From Clostridiales bacterium (GTDB lineage Bacteria > Bacillota > Clostridia > Christensenellales > Borkfalkiaceae), in NCBI GenBank assembly GCA_003538975.1, contig DPQQ01000014.1:1-64000 (forward strand): DNA of 64,000 bases, read 5' to 3'. Positions within the stretch are counted from its first letter, which is position 1. Each line of letters begins with the position of its first letter. This document shows, piece by piece, positions 1-6,673 of the stretch. Under the pieces are notes generated by a model, which saw only the letters and a list, made by a program, of their open reading frames with translations, was not told the DNA's origin and did not search any database. The translations under genes and the position numbers were made by a program.

Positions 1-336
1 TTCCGTTAAGGAATTAAGGGAAAAAAGATTTTATTTTTATATATAAATTAAATGGTGTTTACGCTACAAGGCGTCGAAAGAAAGTACCGAGGGTAAAAGA
101 TATGTGATTTTAAAATGATAAAACAGAGTAGGGGATTCAGCAAAATAGTTATAATGTATTATTTTTGCCAAACAGCAGATTATGCAGGGAAAATCGTAAA
201 ACGGCAAAAATAGTATTATTCGGGGAATTTTTTTTTGAGATTATAACGTATCTAACTTCGGTAATTACAACCATATATTGATTTCGGGTATAATTATTGG
301 TATAATATAAATAAGTAAGTAAAAAAGGAAAAGATC
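1..336. other. Gene-free left edge with promoter of the first lipoprotein gene
   Basis: I see no convincing coding region here; the left edge may hold the tail of an upstream unit. The only recognisable elements are a promoter at 278-306 and an RBS (AAGGAAAAG) just before the ATG at 337. The rest is AT-rich. Confidence 0.5.
278..306 (+). promoter_or_regulatory. Sigma-A-type promoter of the 337 gene
   Basis: TTGATT at 278-283 and TATAAT at 301-306 are separated by 17 bases. The start codon follows at 337, giving a short leader with AAGGAAAAG as the ribosome binding site. Confidence 0.6.
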
Positions 337-2181
337 ATGAAAAAAAGAATGAATTTAAGAATATTACTTTCGATAATTTTTATTTTTTGTATGACGGCGG
401 CTGTTTTTACGGCGTGTCAAAAGGAAGAAGAACCGATTGAGATAACGGTAAGAGACGAAACAACCGAGGTGTTTGACGGAGAAGCTCATCCGGTAATAGC
501 GACGGCTTCGAAAGACGGCTGTTTATCGTATCTGTACGAAGGCATAGATAACAAATATTTTTCGCCGTCCGCGCCTTCGCAACCCGGAGAATATAATGTA
601 AAAGTTACGTATAAGGCTTCACCGGATAGTAATGACTCCATAATAAAGAATGTAAAACTCAATATAGAATTACCGTTCGTATTGGACGAAACCGGCTGTT
701 TTATTTCGAAATATAAAGGTGAGAGCAAAAATATGGTTATACCGTCTACTTACCGCGATAAAAACATTATAGGCTTTACCGACGATATGAATTACTATTT
801 CTACGAGTTAGAGTCCATAAAAGCTCCGTTGACTGAATTTTATATAAATGGAATCGATGATTACAAAACGGATTCACACTTTATAGCCAAAAAACTTTAT
901 ATAAGCGGAAACACAAAACTCAAAAACGGATTTCCCGGAACTACAGTCGAATATTACGACGAACCGGGAGTACTGAAAGACGGCGCGTTTGAAGACGTAT
1001 GGGGTATCGACGAGTTCACGATTCCTTCGTCTGTTATGAGAATAGAAGAAAACGCGCTTGCCGGATTAAAAGTTAGTAAAATTACGTTAAATTCCAATCT
1101 CACTTTGTATAATAAAAATCTTTCTCCTACGATAAAAACGGTAACGGTAGCTCCAAGTTATGCCGGAAAACTTGCGGACAAATTTTTTAAGGACGTAAAA
1201 ACAGTCGAAAAGATAGAGATTTTATCCGGAGTAGATATCATCGGTAATGAAGCATTTTTAGGTTGCGACGGTCTGAAGGAACTAACTTTTAATACAGCTG
1301 TCGACTATTACGATATGGGAGAAAACTGCTTTTCAACTGACTTTGTTCTTGAAAAGTTAACGATTCCAGAAGGGTTTTGTTTGCGTAAATTAGGAGGAAA
1401 AGAATATACCGAAGTCATTCTTTCCGATTGTATTGAAATGGAAAATGCTGCTTTCAAAGATTGTATTGCAATAAAAAAAATAATTCTTCCGGATACGCTT
1501 AAAAAAGTATCCGCAGATGCTTTTCGAGATTGTAGTAATCTTACCGAGGTAGTTCTTCCTAAAGATTTGGAAGAAATCGATTATTATGCTTTTGACGGCA
1601 CTGCTCTTACAAGTATCGACTTACCTGATACTATTGTCGAAATAAAAGACGGAACATTTGATGGATGTAAAAATCTTGTGAATGTCAAATTTCCTAAATT
1701 TCTCAAAGAAATAAAAATAATGGCTTTTTATGGTTGCCAAAATTTAGCGACTGAAGAATTGCCGTCAAGTCTTGAAGTAATAGGCGATCATGCTTTTGCG
1801 GGCTGTTCTTCGTTAAAAATAAATAAATTGCCGGATTCGATCAAAAAAATAGGAGAAGACGCATTTTGGCAGTGTTATAGAATGAATATAATTATTTTGC
1901 CTGAAGGACTTACGGAAATAGCCGACGCGGCATTTTCTCAATGTTCGGGGATTAAAGAAATGACTTTACCGAAAAGTCTTAAAAAGATAGGCGAAATTGT
2001 TTTTGGCGGCTGCTATAGGCTGACAAAGCTGTATATAACTTCCGAAGAGATGCCTGTTATAAGCGAGAAATCTTTAATTGGAATGGGCGATTCATGTATA
2101 ATTTTTGTCCCTGCCAAATTACTTGACAGTTACAAGGAAGCCTTCCCGAAGTTGAATTTTTCCGCTATAGAAAACAGCTGA
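337..2181 (+). CDS. BspA-type leucine-rich repeat lipoprotein
   Basis: Exported surface lipoprotein, probably involved in adhesion or ligand binding; the exact ligand cannot be told. Residues 1-27 form a lipoprotein signal: MKKR, a hydrophobic stretch, then FTAC with lipidated Cys27. Residues about 33-110 resemble a bacterial Ig/MBG-like module (VFDGEAHPV and PGEYNVKVTY). From about residue 220 to 600 there are repeated units of the LRR_5 (BspA, Treponema pallidum) type, with the recurring pattern AF..C..L..I.LP..L..I, for example AFRDCSNLTEVVLP. The protein is free-standing: its own promoter at 278-306 and a strong terminator at 2371-2400 bracket it. Two similar but not identical LRR lipoproteins lie at 50.2-53.8 kb. 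Family assignment is firm; the role is inferred. Confidence 0.9.
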   Translation: MKKRMNLRILLSIIFIFCMTAAVFTACQKEEEPIEITVRDETTEVFDGEAHPVIATASKDGCLSYLYEGIDNKYFSPSAPSQPGEYNVKVTYKASPDSNDSIIKNVKLNIELPFVLDETGCFISKYKGESKNMVIPSTYRDKNIIGFTDDMNYYFYELESIKAPLTEFYINGIDDYKTDSHFIAKKLYISGNTKLKNGFPGTTVEYYDEPGVLKDGAFEDVWGIDEFTIPSSVMRIEENALAGLKVSKITLNSNLTLYNKNLSPTIKTVTVAPSYAGKLADKFFKDVKTVEKIEILSGVDIIGNEAFLGCDGLKELTFNTAVDYYDMGENCFSTDFVLEKLTIPEGFCLRKLGGKEYTEVILSDCIEMENAAFKDCIAIKKIILPDTLKKVSADAFRDCSNLTEVVLPKDLEEIDYYAFDGTALTSIDLPDTIVEIKDGTFDGCKNLVNVKFPKFLKEIKIMAFYGCQNLATEELPSSLEVIGDHAFAGCSSLKINKLPDSIKKIGEDAFWQCYRMNIIILPEGLTEIADAAFSQCSGIKEMTLPKSLKKIGEIVFGGCYRLTKLYITSEEMPVISEKSLIGMGDSCIIFVPAKLLDSYKEAFPKLNFSAIENS

Positions 2182-2370
2182 TTTCTATTTCGTAGTAACG
2201 ATAAGTATATTTTTCCAAATATGTTTATCGAAATATAATAAGATTTTCGATTTTGGAATAAAAGAGGAAATTGTTTTATAGCGATATTTTCAACTCGTGC
2301 GACGATAAAAAATTAAAAATCTTTTTTCGTCGCCGCATCAATCGCCGGAAAGAAAAACTGAAAAACAATA

Positions 2371-2400
2371 AAAAGAGAGTAGAATTTTCTACTCTCTTTT
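2371..2400 (+). terminator. Intrinsic terminator after the LRR lipoprotein gene
   Basis: A near-perfect inverted repeat, AAAAGAGAGTAG at 2371-2382 and CTACTCTCTTTT at 2389-2400, has a 6-base loop. The A and T runs at both ends could make it work in both directions. Confidence 0.75.
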
Positions 2401-2416
2401 GCTATGAAATTTTCGC

Positions 2417-2440
2417 AAATTCTTACAATTGTAAGAATTT
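2417..2440. promoter_or_regulatory. Perfect 24-bp palindrome, candidate XRE operator
   Basis: The 24 bases read identically on both strands. The core is CTTACAATTGTAAG with AAATT/AATTT flanks. The same core occurs at the promoters near the XRE gene at 5064-5282, so I read this as a repressor binding site. No gene start is adjacent. Confidence 0.55.
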
Positions 2441-2576
2441 GTGAATGCCGGATTTATTATATTTTTAAAATTCCGAAGGACTTTTATAATGTTTTATTCA
2501 AAATTGATAGCGTATATAAAATGTTTTAAGGAAATATCATATCTATGAGTTATCGTAATACAAAAATAACAGCGGT

Positions 2577-2600
2577 AAATTCTTACAACTGTAAGAATTT
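2577..2600. promoter_or_regulatory. Second 24-bp operator-like palindrome
   Basis: Same arms as the 2417 site (AAATTCTTAC and GTAAGAATTT) around a centre of AACT, so only the central dinucleotides break the symmetry. Candidate binding site for the XRE protein encoded at 5064-5282. Confidence 0.5.
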
Positions 2601-2810
2601 ACAGTCGCAAAGTTGTTGCGTTGAATAAATATTTTCAATGCAACAGGAAAAGGGATTGATTTTTGAAAACGATAAAAAGGTGATGGAGAAAGGTTTGTTC
2701 TTGAGAGCGGTAAAAAGTAGGAAAAAGATATGGTGTTGAAAATCAAAAAGCAAGTTGAAAAATATTTGTTATTAAAGAAAATAACTTAAAAAAGCGTTTT
2801 CTATATAATT

Positions 2811-2824
2811 CTTACAAAAGTAAG
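2811..2824. promoter_or_regulatory. Operator-like palindrome CTTAC-AAAA-GTAAG
   Basis: A 5-base arm palindrome with a 4-base centre, immediately downstream of TATAAT at 2804-2809. This resembles the site at 5600-5613, which lies just after a -10 element. Confidence 0.45.
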
Positions 2825-2919
2825 ATTCCGCCGAATATCGAAACGTTGAATCTTCTTCGTCAAAACGGTACAGAAACGAACTTTTTGTTACTTTTTTCTT
2901 AAAAATTTCCGTTTTACTA

Positions 2920-2948
2920 TTGAATTTACGGGAGCTTTCTGCTATCAT
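2920..2948 (+). promoter_or_regulatory. Promoter of the HdeD-like gene
   Basis: TTGAAT at 2920-2925 and TATCAT at 2943-2948 with a 17-base spacer. The leader to the ATG at 3009 is about 55 bases. Confidence 0.5.
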
Positions 2949-3008
2949 ATTATATGCCGAGGGAAAATCCCGATTCAAGGCGAACCAAATTTATTTGTGG
3001 GGGGAGTT

Positions 3009-3599
3009 ATGAAAACAGCAAAAGAATTTTTCAAAAAAATACGAATCGACGTTATATTAAGAGCGATATTGCTTCTTATCATGGCGATTATGTTCTTCGT
3101 CAAGCCGGAAAACGCTATGGTATCGGCGGCGACGGTATTTGCGATATTTATTTTATGCGACGGTATTATCTCGATACTGGTGTACTTTTTTACCGCAGGG
3201 ATGTCGGGATTTTTCGGAACGACTTTGCTCGGATCGGTTTTCAAAATTTTATACGGCATATTGTTTATATCTGCGCCGGACGTTTCGGCGGTGGCGTTCA
3301 GTCTTATGTTTGCGATTTATATCATAGCGATTTCGTGCAACGCGATAGAAGAAGCTTTATACTTAAAAAGAGTAGGCTCTTACTGGCTTCTTCCGCTTAT
3401 TCTCGGATTTATGAGCCTTGCGGGCGGCATCGTAATGCTGTTTATGACGCCCGCGTCTCTTCTTAAGGTTAGCGGAATAATAACCGGCGTAACGCTTTTA
3501 ATCGCCTGTATAGAAGACGTGGTAATCATTATCGAAATGTATAAAGTAAAAAAGAGAATAGACACTAAAGTAACAGACCTTATCGGACCAGAATTATAA
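3009..3599 (+). CDS. HdeD/DUF308-family integral membrane protein
   Basis: Small polytopic membrane protein of about 196 residues, with around six hydrophobic helices (for example ILRAILLLIMAIMFFV and IIVMLFMTPASLL). The hydrophobic pattern and the conserved 'VFAIFILCDGI' type segment fit the DUF308/HdeD family, which is linked to acid-stress resistance in enterobacteria; its function in clostridia is unknown. I chose ATG 3009 because a GGGGGGAG ribosome binding site lies directly before it. A GTG at 2997 would overlap that site. It is followed by a gene-free 210 bases that contain a structured element before degV. Confidence 0.7.
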   Translation: MKTAKEFFKKIRIDVILRAILLLIMAIMFFVKPENAMVSAATVFAIFILCDGIISILVYFFTAGMSGFFGTTLLGSVFKILYGILFISAPDVSAVAFSLMFAIYIIAISCNAIEEALYLKRVGSYWLLPLILGFMSLAGGIVMLFMTPASLLKVSGIITGVTLLIACIEDVVIIIEMYKVKKRIDTKVTDLIGPEL

Positions 3600-3644
3600 T
3601 TTTGACAGCGATTTTTTACTGAATTCCAAGTGAAAACGTGTTGA

Positions 3645-3725
3645 ACTCCGGCGGCGGTAAAACGGCTGTCGGGTTATTTGAGACAACTCTTGTTGCCGGC
3701 AGGGAGACAAGTGTCTTTCCGGAGT
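3645..3725 (+). other. Structured RNA-like element upstream of degV
   Basis: ACTCCGG at 3645-3651 pairs with CCGGAGT at 3719-3725. Inside, AGACA (3681-3685) pairs with TGTCT (3712-3716), and CTTGT (3689-3693) with ACAAG (3707-3711) across a 3-base bulge. The apical loop contains GCCGGC. I do not recognise a known riboswitch. A possible promoter (TTGGTA at 3758, TATAAA at 3780) lies after it, so it could instead be the 3' end of the preceding transcript. Confidence 0.35.
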
Positions 3726-3809
3726 AAGGCGGCTTCTGTTCTTTTTACCGATGACCTTTGGTAGATCTTAACGGACGTATATAAAAAATTCCAATAAACG
3801 GAGGTTACA

Positions 3810-4703
3810 ATGAAAGAAAATTTTCAATTATCATGCGAATCGACTGTAGATTTGCCGTTTTCTTACGTGGACGGCAGAAACATCAAAGTGCTGTTTTATT
3901 CTTACTTTGTGGACGGGGCGGAATACGCCGACGATATGGGCAGAGATCCCGCCGCACTCGACAGGTTTTACAACTTTTTGAACGAAGGTAAAATTCCCAC
4001 GACTTCGCAGATAAACGAGTTTGCTTACGAAGAGTTTTTCAGAAACATTCTGGACGAAGGAAAGGACGTTTTTCATATCTGTTTCGGAACGGGAATGACC
4101 GGTTCGTACTATAACGCGGTAAAGGTTGCGGACGCCTTAAAAAAGGAATATCCGGACAGAAAAATTGTCGTTATAGACAGTTTGTGCAGTTCTTCCGGCT
4201 ACGGGATGCTTGTGGACGACGTCAAAGATATGTTTGACGAAGGCGTCGAATCCGATAAAATAATCGACTGGATAGAAAAGAACAAAAACAGAATACACCA
4301 CCAGTTTTATTCGACCGACCTTAAATATTACAGAAGAACGGGCAGAATGTCCGGCCCCGTTGCGGGCATTGCGGCGATATTCAGAATTCACCCGATAATG
4401 CGTCTTAACAGCAAGGGCAAAATCATCGCATATACCAAGACTATCGGAAAGGCCGCGGCGATAAAAAAGACTCTCGACACGATGGAAGAACATTGCGACG
4501 ACGGCAAAAATTACAGCGGAAAGTGCTGGATATGCCATTCCAACAACCTTCCGGACGCAATTCTCACCAAAGAAAAGATACAGGAACGCTTCCCGAACAT
4601 AAAAAGCGAGATTAAAATTCTCGATATAGGCACGATAATCGCTTCGCACAGCGGTCCGGGTACGATTGCCGTATTCTTCCACGGTGACGAAAGAAAGGAC
4701 TGA
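3810..4703 (+). CDS. DegV-family fatty-acid-binding protein
   Basis: A 297-residue cytosolic protein of the DegV family, which binds fatty acyl chains and in some Firmicutes (FakB) presents fatty acids to the FakA kinase for acyl-phosphate synthesis. Visible family marks are the N-terminal C-E-S-T-V-D-L segment, TTSQ near residue 68, the FGTGMTGSYYNA segment near residue 95, IDSLCSSSGYG near 125 and the YYRRTGR motif near 173. Length fits the usual 280-300. The start has a GGAGGT ribosome binding site 5 bases upstream. No fakA-like gene is in the window. A terminator follows at 4804-4828. Confidence 0.88.
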   Translation: MKENFQLSCESTVDLPFSYVDGRNIKVLFYSYFVDGAEYADDMGRDPAALDRFYNFLNEGKIPTTSQINEFAYEEFFRNILDEGKDVFHICFGTGMTGSYYNAVKVADALKKEYPDRKIVVIDSLCSSSGYGMLVDDVKDMFDEGVESDKIIDWIEKNKNRIHHQFYSTDLKYYRRTGRMSGPVAGIAAIFRIHPIMRLNSKGKIIAYTKTIGKAAAIKKTLDTMEEHCDDGKNYSGKCWICHSNNLPDAILTKEKIQERFPNIKSEIKILDIGTIIASHSGPGTIAVFFHGDERKD

Positions 4704-5063
4704 TTTGCCTTAAAACGCAGTCCGAAAAAGGAATTATCCAAAGCAAATATTAAAAGCCGAACCGAATAGAAAGAAAGCTATAACGAAATATAAATAAAAA
4801 TATAAAAGCCCGCAAATGCGGGCTTTTTGTCTGTAAAATTTTAAGACACGTCAAAAAGATAAAAACCTGTACTTATCGGTCGCAAAACGGCGGTAAACCT
4901 GCGTTCGGTTTGCCGGGTAAACCTGCCGTAATACTATTAAGTAAAGGCTGTTACGGGCGATTAAAGAAAAAAGGAAGATTAAAAGCAAACGGCTTCGGTA
5001 ATCGCAGGCAAACGACGCTTTGCCTAAACTTATGGCAATAACCGGCAAACGACTACCCGGCTA
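4704..5063. other. Convergent intergenic region, degV to XRE gene
   Basis: Apart from the terminator at 4804-4828 I see no gene. The stretch 4860-4945 carries short repeated words such as GGTAAACCTG and TGCCGGGTAAAC, which reappear in other spacers (for example near 20430). Confidence 0.5.
4804..4828 (+). terminator. Terminator after degV
   Basis: AAAAGCCCGC at 4804-4813, loop AAAT, GCGGGCTTTTT at 4818-4828. A perfect 10-bp stem and a T run. The A run lets it also serve the opposite strand. Confidence 0.85.
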
Positions 5064-5282
5064 TCAGACGAACGGGTAATCGCTTATACCTACAAGATAG
5101 TCGATAGAAACTTCGAAAAATTTTGCAAGCTGAATGAGCGAATACATGCCGGGTTCCCTCAGACCGTTTTCCCATAGACTGATGATGCCTTTGCTCACGC
5201 CGATTTCAGCCGAAAGTTCAACCTGATTGATGTTTTTTTCGGTTCTTAATTCTTTTAATCTTTCCGTAAATTTGGTATTCAT
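5064..5282 (-). CDS. XRE-family (Cro/CI-type) DNA-binding repressor
   Basis: A 72-residue single-domain helix-turn-helix protein. The HTH_3 fold is clear: ERLKELRTEKNINQVELSAE, then GVSKGIISLWENG as recognition helix and turn, then LIQLAKFFEVSIDYLVG. It has no sensor domain, so control would be by protein level or a partner. No Shine-Dalgarno is visible before the ATG at 5282. A candidate minus-strand -10 (GATAAT, 5294-5289) lies so close that the mRNA may be leaderless, as in lambda cI. The CTTAC-N4-GTAAG palindrome at 5294-5307 lies inside this promoter region, arguing for autoregulation. The likely target is the divergent gene at 5799, whose promoter carries the same site. Confidence 0.88.
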   Translation of the reverse strand: MNTKFTERLKELRTEKNINQVELSAEIGVSKGIISLWENGLREPGMYSLIQLAKFFEVSIDYLVGISDYPFV

Positions 5283-5293
5283 ACCAATATTAT

Positions 5294-5307
5294 CTTACGA
5301 TAGTAAG
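5294..5307. promoter_or_regulatory. Operator CTTAC-GATA-GTAAG at the XRE gene
   Basis: The palindrome lies 12 bases upstream of the XRE start codon and overlaps its candidate -10 region. It is expected to mediate autorepression. Confidence 0.6.
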
Positions 5308-5323
5308 AGAATATGTCGATAAA

Positions 5324-5336
5324 TTACAATTGTAAG
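5324..5336. promoter_or_regulatory. Second, weaker operator half-site cluster upstream of the XRE gene
   Basis: TTACAATTGTAAG keeps the core of the palindrome, but the left arm lacks the leading C. Its centre lies about 30 bases from the 5294 site, roughly three helical turns, which would allow cooperative binding. Confidence 0.45.
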
Positions 5337-5560
5337 AATTTAAACCGAAATAATTTAATACCGGCTATGCGTAAAAGCCGAAAAAGTATTTGCGAAAATC
5401 ATGAAAAGTATCGGGCGGCGCCTTATAAGCATATAAAACAACTATACTGGCGATAAAAAAGGAAAAACCCGGTTAAGAATAAAAAAATCTATTTTACGGT
5501 TAAGCGGAAGGCGGCACGCAAATAATTTACTTTATCGGTTAATAAGTTTTTACAAAACTA

Positions 5561-5589
5561 TTGACATATTTGATTATCGGTGCTATAAT
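5561..5589 (+). promoter_or_regulatory. Consensus promoter TTGACA-N17-TATAAT
   Basis: TTGACA at 5561-5566 and TATAAT at 5584-5589, spacer exactly 17. This is a perfect sigma-A promoter, directed at the gene at 5799 with a leader of about 200 bases. A perfect promoter followed by an operator at 5600 is the usual design of a tightly repressed gene. Confidence 0.8.
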
Positions 5590-5599
5590 GTAAAAAAAT

Positions 5600-5613
5600 C
5601 TTACTATTGTAAG
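5600..5613. promoter_or_regulatory. Operator CTTAC-TATT-GTAAG downstream of the -10
   Basis: The palindrome begins 10 bases after the -10, so it covers the transcription start and the first transcribed bases. A bound repressor would block initiation at the 5561-5589 promoter. Confidence 0.6.
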
Positions 5614-5798
5614 AAAATAAAATCGGGAATTTGACAAAACAAAAAGATAATGTCGGATAAGGCTTGCCCGGATACCTTTTTATAGCGCGTCCGGCGGTAA
5701 GATACGGCGTTTTTCAAAGAATATTTGTCGTATAACCGATAAAGACAGCCGGCAGGCGGGGTAAAAACCGAACCGGTCGGAAACAAGTAAGGGGAAAG

Positions 5799-6446
5799 AT
5801 GTATAAAGTTGCCGTAATTTTTATTGCGGCGGTAATAACGCTCGTAGTGACGTATGTTGCCGTCGCTTGCAGGAAGATTCTGAAAACAGAATGCGATATC
5901 CGCAGACAAAACAAAGACGAATTCGAATTATATGCGGGCAGACGATCGTCTTCGCCTGCGGATGAAAATATCGGAAATCCGCCCGAAAGCAATTTTTTGA
6001 AAAACTTTTTTATGAGCGATCCGGATGAAGAGGATTGCTTTGACGACGACCTGAAAATTCACAGTCAGAAGTATTATGCGCTTTCGCAGGAAGTAAAAGA
6101 TTATTATGACGAAGTAGTTTTGTGCTCGCTGTCGGTTAAGGGAAGTCAGCGCTATTTTTGCGACGATTACGAAGAATATTGCCTGCGCGGAACAAGGCTT
6201 GTAAGGTTCGTTATACATAAAGGCGCAGTCATCTGCGAGCTTGTTATTCCGTCCGCAAAGGAAAAGACCGACGGGCAGAACAAATATTTTACGCGGCAGA
6301 ATTCGTTTAAGATAAATCTTGCGGACGATACTTCGGTGGCTGCGGTCAAGGCGGTTATCCGCGTTATCGCGGCGATGACCAACGACTGCCCGGCAGAGCA
6401 GGGCAACAAGGTTTGCGACAACTGCGTAAAAAATAATAAACGATAG
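5799..6446 (+). CDS. Membrane-anchored protein of unknown function, XRE-controlled
   Basis: A 215-residue protein with one N-terminal membrane helix (residues 4-24, VAVIFIAAVITLVVTYVAVA), then an acidic linker and a soluble domain from about residue 85. The domain pattern (KYYALSQEVKDYYDEVVLCSLS, and later LVRFVIHKGAVICEL) recalls a domain I have seen in many uncharacterised clostridial proteins with a 'SxEVKxYYxElkN' motif; I cannot name the family with certainty. The C-terminus has CDNC. The start is supported by AAGGGGAAAG just upstream. Expression is probably repressed by the XRE protein at 5064 through the operator at 5600. It ends at a bidirectional terminator at 6571. Confidence 0.75.
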   Translation: MYKVAVIFIAAVITLVVTYVAVACRKILKTECDIRRQNKDEFELYAGRRSSSPADENIGNPPESNFLKNFFMSDPDEEDCFDDDLKIHSQKYYALSQEVKDYYDEVVLCSLSVKGSQRYFCDDYEEYCLRGTRLVRFVIHKGAVICELVIPSAKEKTDGQNKYFTRQNSFKINLADDTSVAAVKAVIRVIAAMTNDCPAEQGNKVCDNCVKNNKR

Positions 6447-6570
6447 GGAACAGACAGAACAAAAAAACTTATCGGAAGGTATCAATTAAACAGAAAAAAC
6501 TTTTTATGCGGCAACGGCGGAAAAGGCGGAATATTCGCAAAAACCGCCTGAAGCATAAAAATATAAAATA

Positions 6571-6604
6571 AAAACAGGGAGTGCTTTTTGCACCCCCTGT
6601 TTTT
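6571..6604. terminator. Bidirectional terminator between convergent genes
   Basis: AAAACAGGG-A-GTGC at 6571-6584 pairs with GCAC-C-CCCTGTTTT at 6590-6604 across a T5 loop, with one internal mismatch. It separates the 5799 gene from the giant surface-protein gene on the other strand. Confidence 0.8.
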
Positions 6605-6673
6605 ATTTTGGAAAAGGATTATGAAATTTTGTGGTAAATGCTTGGTTAGGTTATTGCGGGTGTGAAACGTTAT

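Larger units (their letters stand above)
2401..2919. other. Gene-free region carrying three CTTAC-N4-GTAAG palindromes
   Basis: No persuasive gene lies between the terminator at 2371-2400 and the promoter at 2920. The small ORFs on both strands lack good start signals or similarity. Three operator-like palindromes at 2417-2440, 2577-2600 and 2811-2824 match sites next to the XRE gene 2.5 kb downstream. A TATAAT-like hexamer at 2804-2809 sits directly before the third palindrome, but no good -35 was found. Confidence 0.5.

Noticed and set aside
2545..2628. A 27-codon ORF with AAGGAA upstream and a CC-containing C-terminus, lying over the second 24-base palindrome
   Set aside because: The coding potential is weak and the palindrome explains the sequence. 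It could be a peptide, but nothing else supports it.
2730..2789. A 19-codon Lys-rich ORF in the same region
   Set aside because: Too short, no similarity, and AT-rich DNA gives such ORFs by chance.
3602..3630. TTGACA at 3602 as a promoter for degV
   Set aside because: No -10 hexamer at the proper distance.
5631..5660. A second promoter (TTGACA at 5631) before the 5799 gene
   Set aside because: No acceptable -10 at 16-18 bases.
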